Positions 1-9,068 of a stretch of 64,000 nucleotides of DNA are shown one piece after another (position 1 is the stretch's first letter; each line of letters opens with the position of its first letter). The notes under the pieces are model-generated. The model was not told the origin of the DNA. It ran no database searches and was given only the letters and a program-made list of their open reading frames with translations. The DNA comes from Anaeromonas frigoriresistens (GTDB lineage: Bacteria > Bacillota > Clostridia > Tissierellales > SIT17): the NCBI RefSeq assembly GCF_016820655.1, contig NZ_WSFT01000050.1, positions 1 to 64,000 of the forward strand, in the 5' to 3' direction. Both the position numbers and the translations under genes were made by a program.

Positions 1-50
1 GAGTCAGTTTAGTTTGGCAATATGCCTCTTTTTTAAACTGTCTACTTTAT

Positions 51-88
51 AGGGTCCATTTTATAGTTTAGTCTTATGGTCCCTTTTT
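51..88 (+). terminator. Terminator-like hairpin at left edge
   Basis: AGGGTCCAT at 51-59 pairs with ATGGTCCCT at 76-84 (one mismatch) and is followed by a run of T, so it could end a plus-strand transcript entering from the left. A second small dyad, GGCAATATGCC then TTTTTT, lies at 16-35. The stretch could instead be the end of an insertion sequence cut by the window edge; no transposase is visible. Confidence 0.35.
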
Positions 89-130
89 ATTTCACATTCA
101 CAAATCTAATAACCTCTTATTTTCGTTTTA

Positions 131-670
131 TTAAATAGCCTTTATTCTTGTAGTAGTAATCTTTCCTTCTACCTTGTTCAGACTTTTAATCTTTAAGGTT
201 GGATCTGTTACACCACATTCATTCATAATACCTTCAAGTATTTTGAATTCTTTTCTTCTTATAACAACTTCTAACTTATATCTTCTATCTCCGTTATTTC
301 CTCTAGCTAAAAAGTTATTAACTGTATATCCTTCCGCTCTAAGTTTTTCTGCTAGTTCTATCATTTTGTTTTTATTATTTAAAAACAGATCTACTTCTAA
401 AATACCCAGTGCAATTCGTTCTTCAATTTTACCACCTATAAAAACTCCTAGTGTTTTACCTAGAGCATAGGCCACTGCAAAATGAATACCTTTTGAACTA
501 GTTACTTTTCCTAGTACAGTTGCAAAAATAATAGCATCTATGAATACTAGGAAGTATACTGGATTCATTATGTTCTTTGCAAGCAATATACTCTTTAATG
601 TGGCTAAAATATTTGTAAAAGCTGTTACTAAAAATAATACTATAAGTGTCAACATTATACTTTGTGTCAT
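131..670 (-). CDS. UPF0316 / DUF2179 membrane protein
   Basis: This 179-residue protein has two or three hydrophobic segments in its first 80 residues (about 5-27, 38-55, 60-78). A soluble C-terminal half follows, of the type seen as DUF2179/DUF5698 in UPF0316 proteins (ARGNNGDRRYKLEVVIRRKE near residues 123-142). The family is of unknown function; the soluble domain is shared with YitT-type membrane proteins. ATG at 670 is chosen because AAAAGGAGG lies 7 bases upstream; the upstream TTG codon sits too close to it. The gene stands alone, with long non-coding DNA before it. Confidence 0.8.
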   Translation of the reverse strand: MTQSIMLTLIVLFLVTAFTNILATLKSILLAKNIMNPVYFLVFIDAIIFATVLGKVTSSKGIHFAVAYALGKTLGVFIGGKIEERIALGILEVDLFLNNKNKMIELAEKLRAEGYTVNNFLARGNNGDRRYKLEVVIRRKEFKILEGIMNECGVTDPTLKIKSLNKVEGKITTTRIKAI

Positions 671-1348
671 CAAGACACCTCCTTTTAATTTCTATTTTCT
701 TTTAATATAATTAGATATATTTGTTCTTATATTATTTGTTGAATTTAAATATTTCACAATAAAAAAACTAACATAAGAATATGTTAGCGAATAATCAATG
801 TTTTAAAACACTAAATTAAGCCTAAAATAAGTGCAGAGAATATGTACTTTCTACCATTAGAGTATAATAGAAAACATCCTATACAAAACTTATAAGGATT
901 AACCATATAATTATTTATTTAAAAAATTCATATTGAAAATTCCAGAATAGAATAATCTACTTTCATCATGAGATATTTCAAATATCTCTAGTATATATAA
1001 GGAAGGCACCTAAATTCTCATACTCTTTAGATATAAAATGAAAAGCATTTTCATAGCAGTTTTAACTCTAACCATAAAATAAATATAAAAAATAATTTAA
1101 CTTTAATCCGACTAACAATCAACCTTATAAGTATATCATGGGTTTATTTATATTGCAAGCTATATTTTTATGAAAAAATTGACTTAGTTATGTTCCTAGT
1201 GAATATCTATATAAATTGATTTTATCTATTTGCTCTTTAGCTATTTTACCAGTTATAGGAAACTCATACCATTTATTTTTATATTCTTATATTATTAGAG
1301 GATTCCTTGAATTATTCAAAGAATCCTTTAATACTCTATGACTGGTTT
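671..1348. other. Non-coding stretch with two minus-strand terminators
   Basis: No supported gene is visible. A perfect hairpin at 768-787 (CTAACATA / TATGTTAG) is followed on the minus strand by a T run. A second hairpin at 1300-1326 (GGATTC..TTGAA / TTCAA.GAATCC) directly follows the decayed frame at 1349-1490. The rest is AT-rich DNA with scattered stops in all frames, probably degraded. Confidence 0.5.
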
Positions 1349-1490
1349 TTACATTTCTATACTTTCATAATAATTTATTATAAAACTTACTTCATCTCCA
1401 TGATATAAAAGTATAGTGCTAGTTTTTATAGATTTATTAGGGTATAACTCTTTACTTTCTACAGAATCTTCTTCATATACTCTCCCTTAG
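1349..1490 (-). pseudogene. Possible 3' remnant of an unrecognised gene
   Basis: An open minus-strand frame of about 46 codons with no start ends in IINYYESIEM and is followed 20 bases later by a strong hairpin (1300-1326). It reads like the C-terminal end of a protein whose 5' part is lost or fused to the MaoC remnant upstream. I do not recognise the family. The intact terminator next to an open frame is the main reason to list it. Confidence 0.3.
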
Positions 1491-1493
1491 CTC

Positions 1494-1930
1494 TTAATTA
1501 TTTCTGCTTTTCATCAATGCCTTAACTTGAGCAGTAAGTACTAATTTATCATCTTGATTATGTACAGTAACCTTATTAACCAGAACTCCCTTTCCCCCTT
1601 TTGAAGATGGAATTAAATCTACTACTTCTATTATTCCTCTTAAACTATCTCCTGGATATACCGGGGACATCCACCTTAAGTCATCTATCCCTATTCCCCC
1701 AATAACTTCACTATCAGTTTTATTCATCTTTACCCATTGACCCCAAATAGCTACTAAGGTGTGAAAACCAGAAGCAATTATCCCTTCAAACCTACTTGAT
1801 TCAGCAAATTTTCATCAAGATGTAATGGAAGAGGGTCATATTTAATAGCAAATTCTTTAATTTCTTCTAATGATAATTTAATAGGCTCTAAATAGAATTT
1901 TTGATTTATGTAAAATTCATCTAAGTACAT
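1494..1930 (-). pseudogene. MaoC-like hydratase, frameshifted
   Basis: The frame from ATG 1930 (after AAGGAGG) carries the MaoC hot-dog hydratase signature YDPLPLHLDE and then runs into a stop near 1780. The rest (EGIIASGFHTLVAIWGQW, then the C-terminal half from 1727) continues in another frame. Losing one base around 1803-1812, within the codons after DEN, accounts for the break; one added base restores a continuous protein of about 145 residues. Intact members hydrate enoyl-CoA substrates. Either a true inactivating deletion or a sequencing error. Confidence 0.8.
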
Positions 1931-1966
1931 TATTCAATTTCCTCCTTGGTTATAGTTTATTTGTTT

Positions 1967-2755
1967 CTATTCTTTTCTTAACAGATATCTCTTTTTATAT
2001 TTTATACTGGCATACTTTCCTATTTTATTTATAATATTATAGTTAACTATACCTCCAACGGCTCCAATAATGGGAATACCTTGAACGAATTTTGCAGCAA
2101 GCATTGAATCTGATAAGATATTAGATGTAACTCTTATTTGCTCCTCTAGATTTACCTCATTATAAACACCTTGATCTATATTGTGACCTAGCCTATCTAT
2201 TTGGTCATTAAATGCTAATTGAGGTTTTCCTTGGGTCATTGCACCACATATTATTAGAAGGATATACACCCTTTCTTCCTCTCGTTCATAATCATATCCA
2301 TAACTAAGAGCAATTTCATAAATGTTCTTCATAATAGTAGCAATAAAAAGAGGAATATCTGGTAATCCAATACCAAGGACACCTAGAGCTCCTCCTTCTA
2401 GTATAGAAAAAGAAGAATTGAATATTTTAGATCGTCTAGATTGTCTATCTAACTCTTTGATATGCTTTCTGTTTACTTTCTCATCTATTTTATAATTATT
2501 TAAATCATGCTCCAATTTAATCTTATCTTTATCATAGGTTTTTTCAATATATTGATTTCCCTTTTCAAAAACTAAATGAAATCCCTTGAAAAAAGCTATA
2601 TCTAATGCATTCTTTACTTTATCTGGTATTTTACTTTCAATTTTATCTCTAATGGGATTTATCTTTAATTTTACTAATTTGTTTTCTTTTTTATTTAAAA
2701 TTTTCTTTTCTTGTTTATTTAATTTTTTTAATTGCCTTTTAAATTTTGAGTTCAT
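1967..2755 (-). CDS. EcsC family protein
   Basis: A 262-residue protein with a very basic, Lys-rich first 70 residues and a central EcsC-type region. That region includes two hydrophobic stretches (about 118-140 and 215-235) and the pattern GIGLPDIPLFIATIMKNIYE followed by an acidic YEREEERVY segment. EcsC homologues lie next to ABC exporters in bacilli, but their role is unclear and no ABC gene is near. The start follows AGGGAGG. A terminator dyad lies upstream at 2813-2850, so the gene is probably monocistronic. Confidence 0.8.
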   Translation of the reverse strand: MNSKFKRQLKKLNKQEKKILNKKENKLVKLKINPIRDKIESKIPDKVKNALDIAFFKGFHLVFEKGNQYIEKTYDKDKIKLEHDLNNYKIDEKVNRKHIKELDRQSRRSKIFNSSFSILEGGALGVLGIGLPDIPLFIATIMKNIYEIALSYGYDYEREEERVYILLIICGAMTQGKPQLAFNDQIDRLGHNIDQGVYNEVNLEEQIRVTSNILSDSMLAAKFVQGIPIIGAVGGIVNYNIINKIGKYASIKYKKRYLLRKE

Positions 2756-2812
2756 CTTTTTCCTCCCTATTAAATATCTACTTTAATTATATATCTAAAT
2801 TTCTAATAAATA

Positions 2813-2850
2813 AAAGTCACTCTAAAATAAAAATTTTAGAGTGACTTTTA
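2813..2850. terminator. Bidirectional terminator
   Basis: AAAAGTCACTCTAAAAT pairs perfectly with ATTTTAGAGTGACTTTT around a 3-4 base loop, with T-rich flanks. It follows the DUF454 gene on the minus strand and separates it from ecsC. Confidence 0.85.
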
Positions 2851-2859
2851 TTTATTACT

Positions 2860-3228
2860 TCATTTAACCTTCCGAGTTTTTCTAGTCCAAATATATGCTG
2901 AAACAATAGTGGCGATGGATAATAGCATAACTTTAAGAATAGCTTTACCTATAATAAATATAGTAGAAAACCCTATGGTTAACCATATTAAAAATATTGC
3001 TTTCTTTTTTGCCTTTATTGGAATTCCCTTGCCGGAGATATAATCATTTACATAGGGACCTAAATATTTGTTAGTAAGAACAAAATTATATAATTTTTTA
3101 CTACTTCTCATATATAACCAAAGAGATAATAATAAAAAAGGAGTAGTGGGAATTACCGGTAAAAATATACCTATAACCCCCAAACCTAAGCTAATACTTC
3201 CAAGTACAATTAACAATATCTTCTTCAT
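2860..3228 (-). CDS. DUF454 (YbaN-like) inner-membrane protein
   Basis: A 122-residue protein with the DUF454 layout: an N-terminal hydrophobic segment (LGSISLGLGVIGIFLPVIPTTPF, about 8-30), a Trp/Tyr-rich turn, a KKA(I/L)FLIWLTIGFS membrane segment and a C-terminal membrane segment ending in basic residues. Function unknown. ATG 3228 is chosen because GGAGG lies 6 bases upstream. The ribosome site sits between the stop of the upstream DUF438 gene (3246) and this start, so the two are probably cotranscribed. Confidence 0.82.
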   Translation of the reverse strand: MKKILLIVLGSISLGLGVIGIFLPVIPTTPFLLLSLWLYMRSSKKLYNFVLTNKYLGPYVNDYISGKGIPIKAKKKAIFLIWLTIGFSTIFIIGKAILKVMLLSIATIVSAYIWTRKTRKVK

Positions 3229-3245
3229 TAGTACCTCCAATGTTT

Positions 3246-5012
3246 CTACTTCTTAGTATCTATTTCATCTACTATTTTATCAATAAGTCCTTGAGTTTTA
3301 AATCCTCCTCTTTTACTAACCATTTCTAATGTGGCCATAGAGGACATGGTTTTAAATAATACTGGGTTCTTTAATTTACTAAACTTAGGTGATAGATTAA
3401 TTAAGAAACCCTTTATAAATGGGTATTCTTTTACTAAATTTCCTATATTAGTTTCTTTAGTAATTCTATATTTATTTTCTTTTTCCTCAGAAATATTATC
3501 TGAAGTATTATTATCTTCTTTTTTATCATTCCAAGATAATAACCTTTGGCTTCCCTCTAAACTTCTGATATGGGTAACATCCTGCATCATCTCTAATACT
3601 CCTCTGAAATTTCCCGTTTCATCTCTTACGGCATTATAGATAATATAGATAAACTTATCTCCCATCTCTAGCCAGAACTCAGCTTCATCCTGCTCCCCTT
3701 CTCTAAAGGCTTTAATAATTTCTTCTACCGTATCTACACTTTCCCTTGGATGGCAATTTTGAACCTTTCTTCCAATTACTCCTGCACTTCTAGGGAATAC
3801 CCTATGCTTAGTATCACTGTAAAATTTTACAATTTCATTTTCATCCACATAGGATAAATCTACTTGTAAATGTTTAAAAATAAGATTGATCTGTTCTAAA
3901 GTTAATTTTCCTTGACTAACATCTAATACTTCACCTTTTGAGGATGGATTCATTACTCCATGCTTTTGAAGAACACTAGCTAAATCTTTTAATAATTCAT
4001 TATTTGAAGATTTACTTTTCTCTTCATTCGTAGTATTGCCATAAGCAGGAGGGGAATCTATCAGACAATATCCTATTTCATCATCCCCTTTTCTCATTTG
4101 GACGAAGTCTTCCTCTGAAAGAAGATCTATAGAAGTTGGCAATAATATTTCTTCTTCTTTTACCATCATATCTTCTACCATTTCAATTACTTCATCTTGT
4201 AATTTTAAGAATTCATCATCTTTATCGGCCTCTAAATATTCCTTTGCTTTCTTTATTATATCTCTTATATCATTATCTAAAGTCCACATAATTTGTGAAG
4301 GTTTGTCAAAGCCTTTTCTTTCTAGGGCAGCAAATAACTGATTCTGTTTTCTAGAAAAATGAATGTTAATTTCATTTAATTTATCATAAAGTTCAGCCCA
4401 CTGATTCTTTATAAACTTCCTATGAAGCATACCTCTCATTTTATCTAGGACCTTTCTGATATTTTCTATTTCATCTAAGTAAGTCCTTATAGGATGGCCT
4501 TTGGGTACTTCTAGTTTATTAGTTACCAATACTCCCTCAAATATTTCTAGTATTTCATCCATTCTTTCCGTTAATTCATCATCACTTATCTCATATTGTT
4601 GAAGATATTGTTCACATATAGCAAATTCCTGAGCAGTTACTTGTTTAAAATTAGCCTTCATTTCTTTTTTTGCATCTTCTAAAGAAATATTTCCTTTTAG
4701 ATAATCCAGTTTAATTTTTATAATCTTATTAATTTTTTCATCATCACTATTTATATATTCTTCCATTTGAAGCTTTTTAGGCTTAACTTTTGGAATAAAA
4801 TAAACATGAAATTCTTCATCACTTACTTTTTCTAAGGTGTAATCAAATCCTTTTTTATCCATCATTTGATACATTGGAAAGGGTTCAAAATCTTTGATTA
4901 CATGAATCCCTTCATCAGGCTTCAGATCCTTAATTGTTTGAGTGATACAATCTCTAAAAGACTCATGCTCTCCTCGACCATCGATAGTAATATACTTTAT
5001 ATCTTTTTTCAC
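3246..5012 (-). CDS. DUF438/hemerythrin/PAS sensor-like protein
   Basis: This 588-residue soluble protein joins DUF2249 (residues 5-75, DGRGEHESFRDC..), DUF438 (about 85-165), a hemerythrin-like helical region (about 165-320, with GHPI and HFSRKQN), a PAS-like domain (about 375-480, RSAGVIGRKVQNCHPRES, ending at MMQDVTHIR) and a C-terminal DUF1858 (about 510-580). Such chains are thought to sense oxygen, NO or redox state through a di-iron or heme centre; that is family inference. GTG at 5012 follows AGAGGGG. A CRP/FNR-type palindrome lies 125 bases upstream. It probably heads an operon with the DUF454 gene. Confidence 0.88.
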   Translation of the reverse strand: MKKDIKYITIDGRGEHESFRDCITQTIKDLKPDEGIHVIKDFEPFPMYQMMDKKGFDYTLEKVSDEEFHVYFIPKVKPKKLQMEEYINSDDEKINKIIKIKLDYLKGNISLEDAKKEMKANFKQVTAQEFAICEQYLQQYEISDDELTERMDEILEIFEGVLVTNKLEVPKGHPIRTYLDEIENIRKVLDKMRGMLHRKFIKNQWAELYDKLNEINIHFSRKQNQLFAALERKGFDKPSQIMWTLDNDIRDIIKKAKEYLEADKDDEFLKLQDEVIEMVEDMMVKEEEILLPTSIDLLSEEDFVQMRKGDDEIGYCLIDSPPAYGNTTNEEKSKSSNNELLKDLASVLQKHGVMNPSSKGEVLDVSQGKLTLEQINLIFKHLQVDLSYVDENEIVKFYSDTKHRVFPRSAGVIGRKVQNCHPRESVDTVEEIIKAFREGEQDEAEFWLEMGDKFIYIIYNAVRDETGNFRGVLEMMQDVTHIRSLEGSQRLLSWNDKKEDNNTSDNISEEKENKYRITKETNIGNLVKEYPFIKGFLINLSPKFSKLKNPVLFKTMSSMATLEMVSKRGGFKTQGLIDKIVDEIDTKK

Positions 5013-5135
5013 TAGCTATCATCCCCTCTTTTTATTTTACTTATTTATTTTTAATCAATGATTTCATTATTCTAGATGTATATTTAATTGATAATTCTTC
5101 TCATCTATATCCTATCATTTTAAATAATCTGAATA

Positions 5136-5151
5136 TGTGATTACCGTCACA
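5136..5151. promoter_or_regulatory. CRP/FNR-type palindrome upstream of DUF438
   Basis: TGTGATTACCGTCACA is a perfect TGTGA-N6-TCACA dyad, about 125 bases before the DUF438 start. CRP/FNR-superfamily regulators, including HcpR-type nitrosative-stress regulators, bind sites of this form. The regulator itself is not in the window. Confidence 0.6.
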
Positions 5152-5179
5152 TATAAGTAAAATCTCTTTAACAAAATAA

Positions 5180-5207
5180 AAATCTCCCCAAAAAACTGGG
5201 GAGATTT
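5180..5207 (-). terminator. Terminator of the feo operon
   Basis: AAATCTCCCC pairs with GGGGAGATTT around an 8-base loop. On the minus strand a T-rich tract follows, 40 bases after the last gene of the feo operon. Confidence 0.8.
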
Positions 5208-5246
5208 AATATGATATAAAGTTTTTATAGTTGCTTTGCCTTAAAA

Positions 5247-5393
5247 CTAGGATTTACTACAATTACCATCCTTATATTGGGAACACTTATAACAACTAAT
5301 TCCACTTCCCTTTTCTTTTTTAAATCTTATAATTGGTTTAATGGCAAAATATAATATTGTAGCTATAACTAATATTACAATTAAGTTTTCCAT
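5247..5393 (-). CDS. FeoB-associated Cys-rich membrane protein
   Basis: A 48-residue protein with one N-terminal membrane helix (residues 3-20), a basic linker, then a Cys-rich tail with CYKCSQYKDGNC. This is the usual form of the small protein encoded after feoB in Firmicutes, and may bind iron or assist FeoB. It begins 24 bases after the feoB stop behind AGAGAGGG and is followed by the operon terminator. Confidence 0.85.
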   Translation of the reverse strand: MENLIVILVIATILYFAIKPIIRFKKEKGSGISCYKCSQYKDGNCSKS

Positions 5394-5417
5394 ATTATCC
5401 CTCTCTCTTTATTAGTT

Positions 5418-7388
5418 TTATGCAACTTCACTTGCTAGAACTAGAGATTTTTCTTTCTTACCAGCATTAATTAATTTCATTAAATAAATACTAATAGCTG
5501 TTAAAATAACTACTGAAGCCATAAATCCATCACCTAATCTCCCATAAGCTATTAATGTACCAACTTGATATACAATCATAGCAACCGTATACCCTACACC
5601 AAACTGTAACATTACTCCTCTTCTAAGCCATGTGGAAGATTTTAATTCTGCTTTCATAGCTCCTATAGCAGCAAAACAAGGGGGTGTAAATAGATTAAAA
5701 TACATAAATGCAAGGGCTGCTACTGCTGTTATTCCCATATTTTCCTTTAATAATAATGAATTAGTTAATTCAAAGTCTTCATTAATTGCTGCTCCCATAG
5801 AATATACTACTGCTAATGTTCCAACTACTTCTTCCTTTGCTATAAATCCTGTAATAGCTGCTGCTGCCAGTTGCCATACTCCTATTCCTACAGGAATAAG
5901 TAGAATAGCAAAGGGTGATGCCACATTAGCTAAAATAGAATTTTCTACTGCATCTCCTACAAGAGTAAATCTAAAGCTAAAGGATGCCATAATGAATACT
6001 ATTGTATTACATGCAACTATTATTGTACCAGCCTTCATAATAAATTCTTTACCTGTTTCTAACATTTTCATAAAAGCTCTTTTAACACTTGGTATACGAT
6101 ACTCAGGTAATTCTACAATAAAGTAATTATTTACATCATCTGCTCCTGTAATAGCCTTTATTAAAAGTCCTACTAAAATAATCACTGCAAAAGCCACTAA
6201 ATATGTTAGTGCAAACAAATATCCGTGATTAGGGAAGAATGCTGCTGTAAATAAAGCTATAATAGGAACTTTAGCTCCACAAGGTACAAAAGGTGTTAAT
6301 AATGCAGTCATACGTCGTTGTTTTTCATCTTTAATAGTTCTTGAAGCCATAATTCCTGGTATACCACAACCATATCCTACAATCATAGGTACAATTGATT
6401 TTCCTGATAAACCTATTTTCTTAAACAATGGATCAAATATCATTGCTATACGGGCCATAAATCCACTATCCTCTATTAATGCTAAACCGAACATTAATAC
6501 CATAATAAGAGGCAGGAATCCCATAACAGCTCCAAAACCACCAATTATACCATCAGTTAGTAATGAGTTAAGGAAATCACTAACACCTGCATTTGTCATC
6601 ATCTCTGCCAAGCTCCCTTGGAACCCTTCGATTATACCCACTAAGAAGTCTGCGATATAAGCTCCTAAAGTATTGATAGATAAATCAAATATAAAACTCA
6701 TTATTAAAACAAATAGTCCAATACCTATAATAGGATTTGTTACGAATTTATCTACTTTATCTTCTAAAGTTTCATCAGTAGACTTTACTTTTTTCATCTC
6801 TACGTTTGATGCAATCTTATTTACTATCTTAAATCTAGCTTTATCTTGTTTCTCAATATTATTATACTTAGAAAGCTCAGAAAAAACATTTTCCTGCTTC
6901 TTATTATTTGAAACTTCAATAGCATTATCGATAAGTTCTTTTAGTCCCTTCCCTTTTAGGGCAATAGTTGGAACTACTTTACATTTTAACTCATCTTCTA
7001 ATTTACCAATATTTATCTCTGTTTTAGCTTTGGCTAAGTCTGACTTATTCAAAGCTACAATCAACGGTATTCCAAGCTCTAATAACTGCGTTGTAAAGAA
7101 AAGACTTCTATTTAGATTAGTACCATCCACTACATTAATTATCACATCAGGAGCTTCATTCTTAACGAAATCCCTTGTTATACTTTCTTCACTAGTAAAA
7201 GGTCTTATAGAATATGCTCCCGGGAGATCGACTACCGAAACATTCTTTCCAAAATTCTCTTTAAGTCTTGCTTGTTTTTTATCAACTGTTACGCCAGCCC
7301 AGTTACCAACATGTTCTTGCTTTCCAGTAATTGCATTATATAATGTGGTCTTCCCACTATTGGGATTACCAGCTAAAGCAATTTTCAT
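5418..7388 (-). CDS. feoB: Ferrous iron transporter FeoB
   Basis: A 656-residue inner-membrane protein that imports Fe(II). The G domain holds GNPNSGKTT (residues 7-15), DLPGAYS (G3) and NKSD (G4). About eight membrane segments follow from residue 220, with paired Gate motifs including VGYGCGIPGIMASRT and PFVPCGAKVPI, whose Cys residues are conserved in the family. Length is normal. ATG 7388 follows GGAGGTG. It is in an operon with feoA upstream (56-base gap) and the small Cys-rich protein downstream, behind Fur-like boxes. Confidence 0.97.
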   Translation of the reverse strand: MKIALAGNPNSGKTTLYNAITGKQEHVGNWAGVTVDKKQARLKENFGKNVSVVDLPGAYSIRPFTSEESITRDFVKNEAPDVIINVVDGTNLNRSLFFTTQLLELGIPLIVALNKSDLAKAKTEINIGKLEDELKCKVVPTIALKGKGLKELIDNAIEVSNNKKQENVFSELSKYNNIEKQDKARFKIVNKIASNVEMKKVKSTDETLEDKVDKFVTNPIIGIGLFVLIMSFIFDLSINTLGAYIADFLVGIIEGFQGSLAEMMTNAGVSDFLNSLLTDGIIGGFGAVMGFLPLIMVLMFGLALIEDSGFMARIAMIFDPLFKKIGLSGKSIVPMIVGYGCGIPGIMASRTIKDEKQRRMTALLTPFVPCGAKVPIIALFTAAFFPNHGYLFALTYLVAFAVIILVGLLIKAITGADDVNNYFIVELPEYRIPSVKRAFMKMLETGKEFIMKAGTIIVACNTIVFIMASFSFRFTLVGDAVENSILANVASPFAILLIPVGIGVWQLAAAAITGFIAKEEVVGTLAVVYSMGAAINEDFELTNSLLLKENMGITAVAALAFMYFNLFTPPCFAAIGAMKAELKSSTWLRRGVMLQFGVGYTVAMIVYQVGTLIAYGRLGDGFMASVVILTAISIYLMKLINAGKKEKSLVLASEVA

Positions 7389-7444
7389 AATAGCACCTCC
7401 AAAATATTTTATTACTTGTTTTTAAATTATAGATAAGGATGAAT

Positions 7445-7657
7445 CTAAATCACTTCTATAACACTAGCAAGCTGTTTATCTATACCATATCGTCCATCTT
7501 TAATATTAATAATAAAATTAGAACGCATTTTTTTAACTATAAGTATTTCTTCTTCCTCAAAACAACCTAAAGAAAAAAGAAAGGTATTCATTTCTTCATT
7601 TCCATTTACTGACTTAATAGTATAGGGTACACCTTTTTTACCTTCTGATAATTTCAT
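7445..7657 (-). CDS. feoA: FeoA domain protein
   Basis: A 70-residue SH3-like cytosolic protein, normal for FeoA, with GKKGVPYTIKSV at the N-terminus and a C-terminal GRYGIDKQLASVI stretch where family members have an ALR-A-like motif. FeoA is thought to act on the FeoB cytosolic domain. First gene of the feo operon, transcribed from the Fur-box region. Confidence 0.88.
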   Translation of the reverse strand: MKLSEGKKGVPYTIKSVNGNEEMNTFLFSLGCFEEEEILIVKKMRSNFIINIKDGRYGIDKQLASVIEVI

Positions 7658-7739
7658 ATCTATTATTAATCCCCTTTCAGTTTCAAAATCCTAATTAATA
7701 TATTAATTTAATCATTGTTTATTATTAAAATACTGGAAA

Positions 7740-7754
7740 TGATAATCATTGTCA
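7740..7754. promoter_or_regulatory. Fur-like box, proximal
   Basis: TGATAATCATTGTCA has 7-1-7 dyad symmetry close to the Fur consensus and lies 83 bases before feoA. It fits iron-dependent repression of feo. Confidence 0.6.
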
Positions 7755-7957
7755 ATAAGAAGACAAAAAATATAGATTTGCTATTCTATTATATTTATTA
7801 GGTTATTTCTACTCTATTATGTATTTAATTTTTTATCTTACTACATGATATATAGAATTTTATAGACATTAATATCTTAGATAAATCATATAAAACAGCT
7901 ATTTCCTGTTATAAAAAGTTATTTAAAATCATCTATATTAATTCAGTTAAATGATAT

Positions 7958-7972
7958 TGATAATTGTTATCA
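7958..7972. promoter_or_regulatory. Fur-like box, distal
   Basis: TGATAATTGTTATCA is a nearly perfect 7-1-7 Fur-type dyad (consensus TGATAATNATTATCA) about 300 bases upstream of feoA, in a 440-base intergenic region with no gene. The distance suggests a second promoter or an unannotated small transcript between the two boxes. Confidence 0.6.
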
Positions 7973-8051
7973 TTTATCTTTATGATAAGATATTAACAGT
8001 TAATTAATGCTATGTCAATAACTAAATTAAAAGTTTTGTTTTTATAATTTT

Positions 8052-8083
8052 AAGGACTCACTTTTAATTAAAAGTGAGTCCTT
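8052..8083 (-). terminator. Terminator after Dps-like gene
   Basis: AAGGACTCACTTTTAATT pairs with AAAAGTGAGTCCTT, a strong stem with T runs on both sides, 16 bases after the ferritin-like gene stop. Confidence 0.85.
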
Positions 8084-8098
8084 TTATTTCAAAATCAA

Positions 8099-8833
8099 CT
8101 ATTGTAATTTATTTGATGAATCAATATATCCATCTTTAGCTATATTACCTTCACGATCGATTAAATGATCCATTCCTCTTACTAAGGTATCATCTTCTAA
8201 TACGCTGTATAGATGATAACCTAAATCCTCTCTATCTACTAACACTTCTTGTAAAACTTGAGAAGTTCCATAGTCCTTTAGCGCATGGGCACGATCTATA
8301 GTTTTTCTCAACATATTTTGAAGTTTTAATTCATGCTCTAAATCATTACGAATAAAATCTCTCATTGTATATCGGCCTTCAACCTCATGTTTGATATAAG
8401 AAAGTTCGTGTTGTGTCACTGGATGGGCTGTTGGTACTCCCCCTAATCTTGCAACCCTTTCTCCTATCATATCTATATGTTCTACAGTTTTATTACGATG
8501 TTCTTCTAATAAATGATGTAAACTTAGAAAAGATTCAGCCCCTTCTGTTAACCAGTGATGTTTATTATATTGATGTAATGCCACAGTTAAAGCACATTGA
8601 TGATCATCAAGTTGAAGGGCCATTTCTTTTCTTGTATCTATTGGCAATCCAATTCCTGCATTGGTTTCCTTTATTGTCCTGGGTTCTTGACGAAATATCA
8701 TATGGTGATTACTGTTATGACCGGGCATATTTTTGTCAAATCCAGACTTTGTCATATTAAATTCACCAGCAAAATTAGCCATGTTTTCATTTATTATAGC
8801 CATATCATTATTAGATTGATTAGTATGATTCAT
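8099..8833 (-). CDS. Dps/ferritin-like iron-storage protein
   Basis: A 244-residue protein with an unusual Asn/His/Met-rich N-terminal tail (about 65 residues, including GHNSNHHM). The tail precedes a DpsA-type four-helix domain with QYNKHHWLTEGAESFLSLHHLL and later EHRNKTVEHIDMIGERVARLGG, the segments that carry the ferroxidase ligands (His, Asp, Glu). Members oxidise and store iron and protect DNA from peroxide. The start follows GGGAGG. The His-rich tail is longer than in standard Dps and might bind metal; inference. A Fur/PerR-like site lies upstream. Confidence 0.8.
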   Translation of the reverse strand: MNHTNQSNNDMAIINENMANFAGEFNMTKSGFDKNMPGHNSNHHMIFRQEPRTIKETNAGIGLPIDTRKEMALQLDDHQCALTVALHQYNKHHWLTEGAESFLSLHHLLEEHRNKTVEHIDMIGERVARLGGVPTAHPVTQHELSYIKHEVEGRYTMRDFIRNDLEHELKLQNMLRKTIDRAHALKDYGTSQVLQEVLVDREDLGYHLYSVLEDDTLVRGMDHLIDREGNIAKDGYIDSSNKLQ

Positions 8834-8868
8834 AATTTACCTCCCTAAATTTTAATTATTACATCTAT

Positions 8869-8885
8869 ATTATTATCATTATTAG
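8869..8885. promoter_or_regulatory. Candidate PerR/Fur-type site before Dps-like gene
   Basis: ATTATTATCATTATTAG is an AT-rich near-dyad close to Fur-family sites (TTATAATNATTATAA for PerR). It lies 36 bases before the ferritin-like gene, a typical PerR target. The match is weak in such AT-rich DNA. Confidence 0.3.
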
Positions 8886-9068
8886 TATTTATATGTAAAA
8901 ATACTTAATTTTCTTTATATAGCTTCTCTTAGTTATATCTCATAGATATTAGAGACTTCTGCTTTTTCTTAATAATCATTGACAGTTGAACTAGAAAGGA
9001 ATATGCTTAAGAAAGCTATGCTTTTAAATATGGATAATAATAAATAATATAGATAAAGGAAGATAAAA

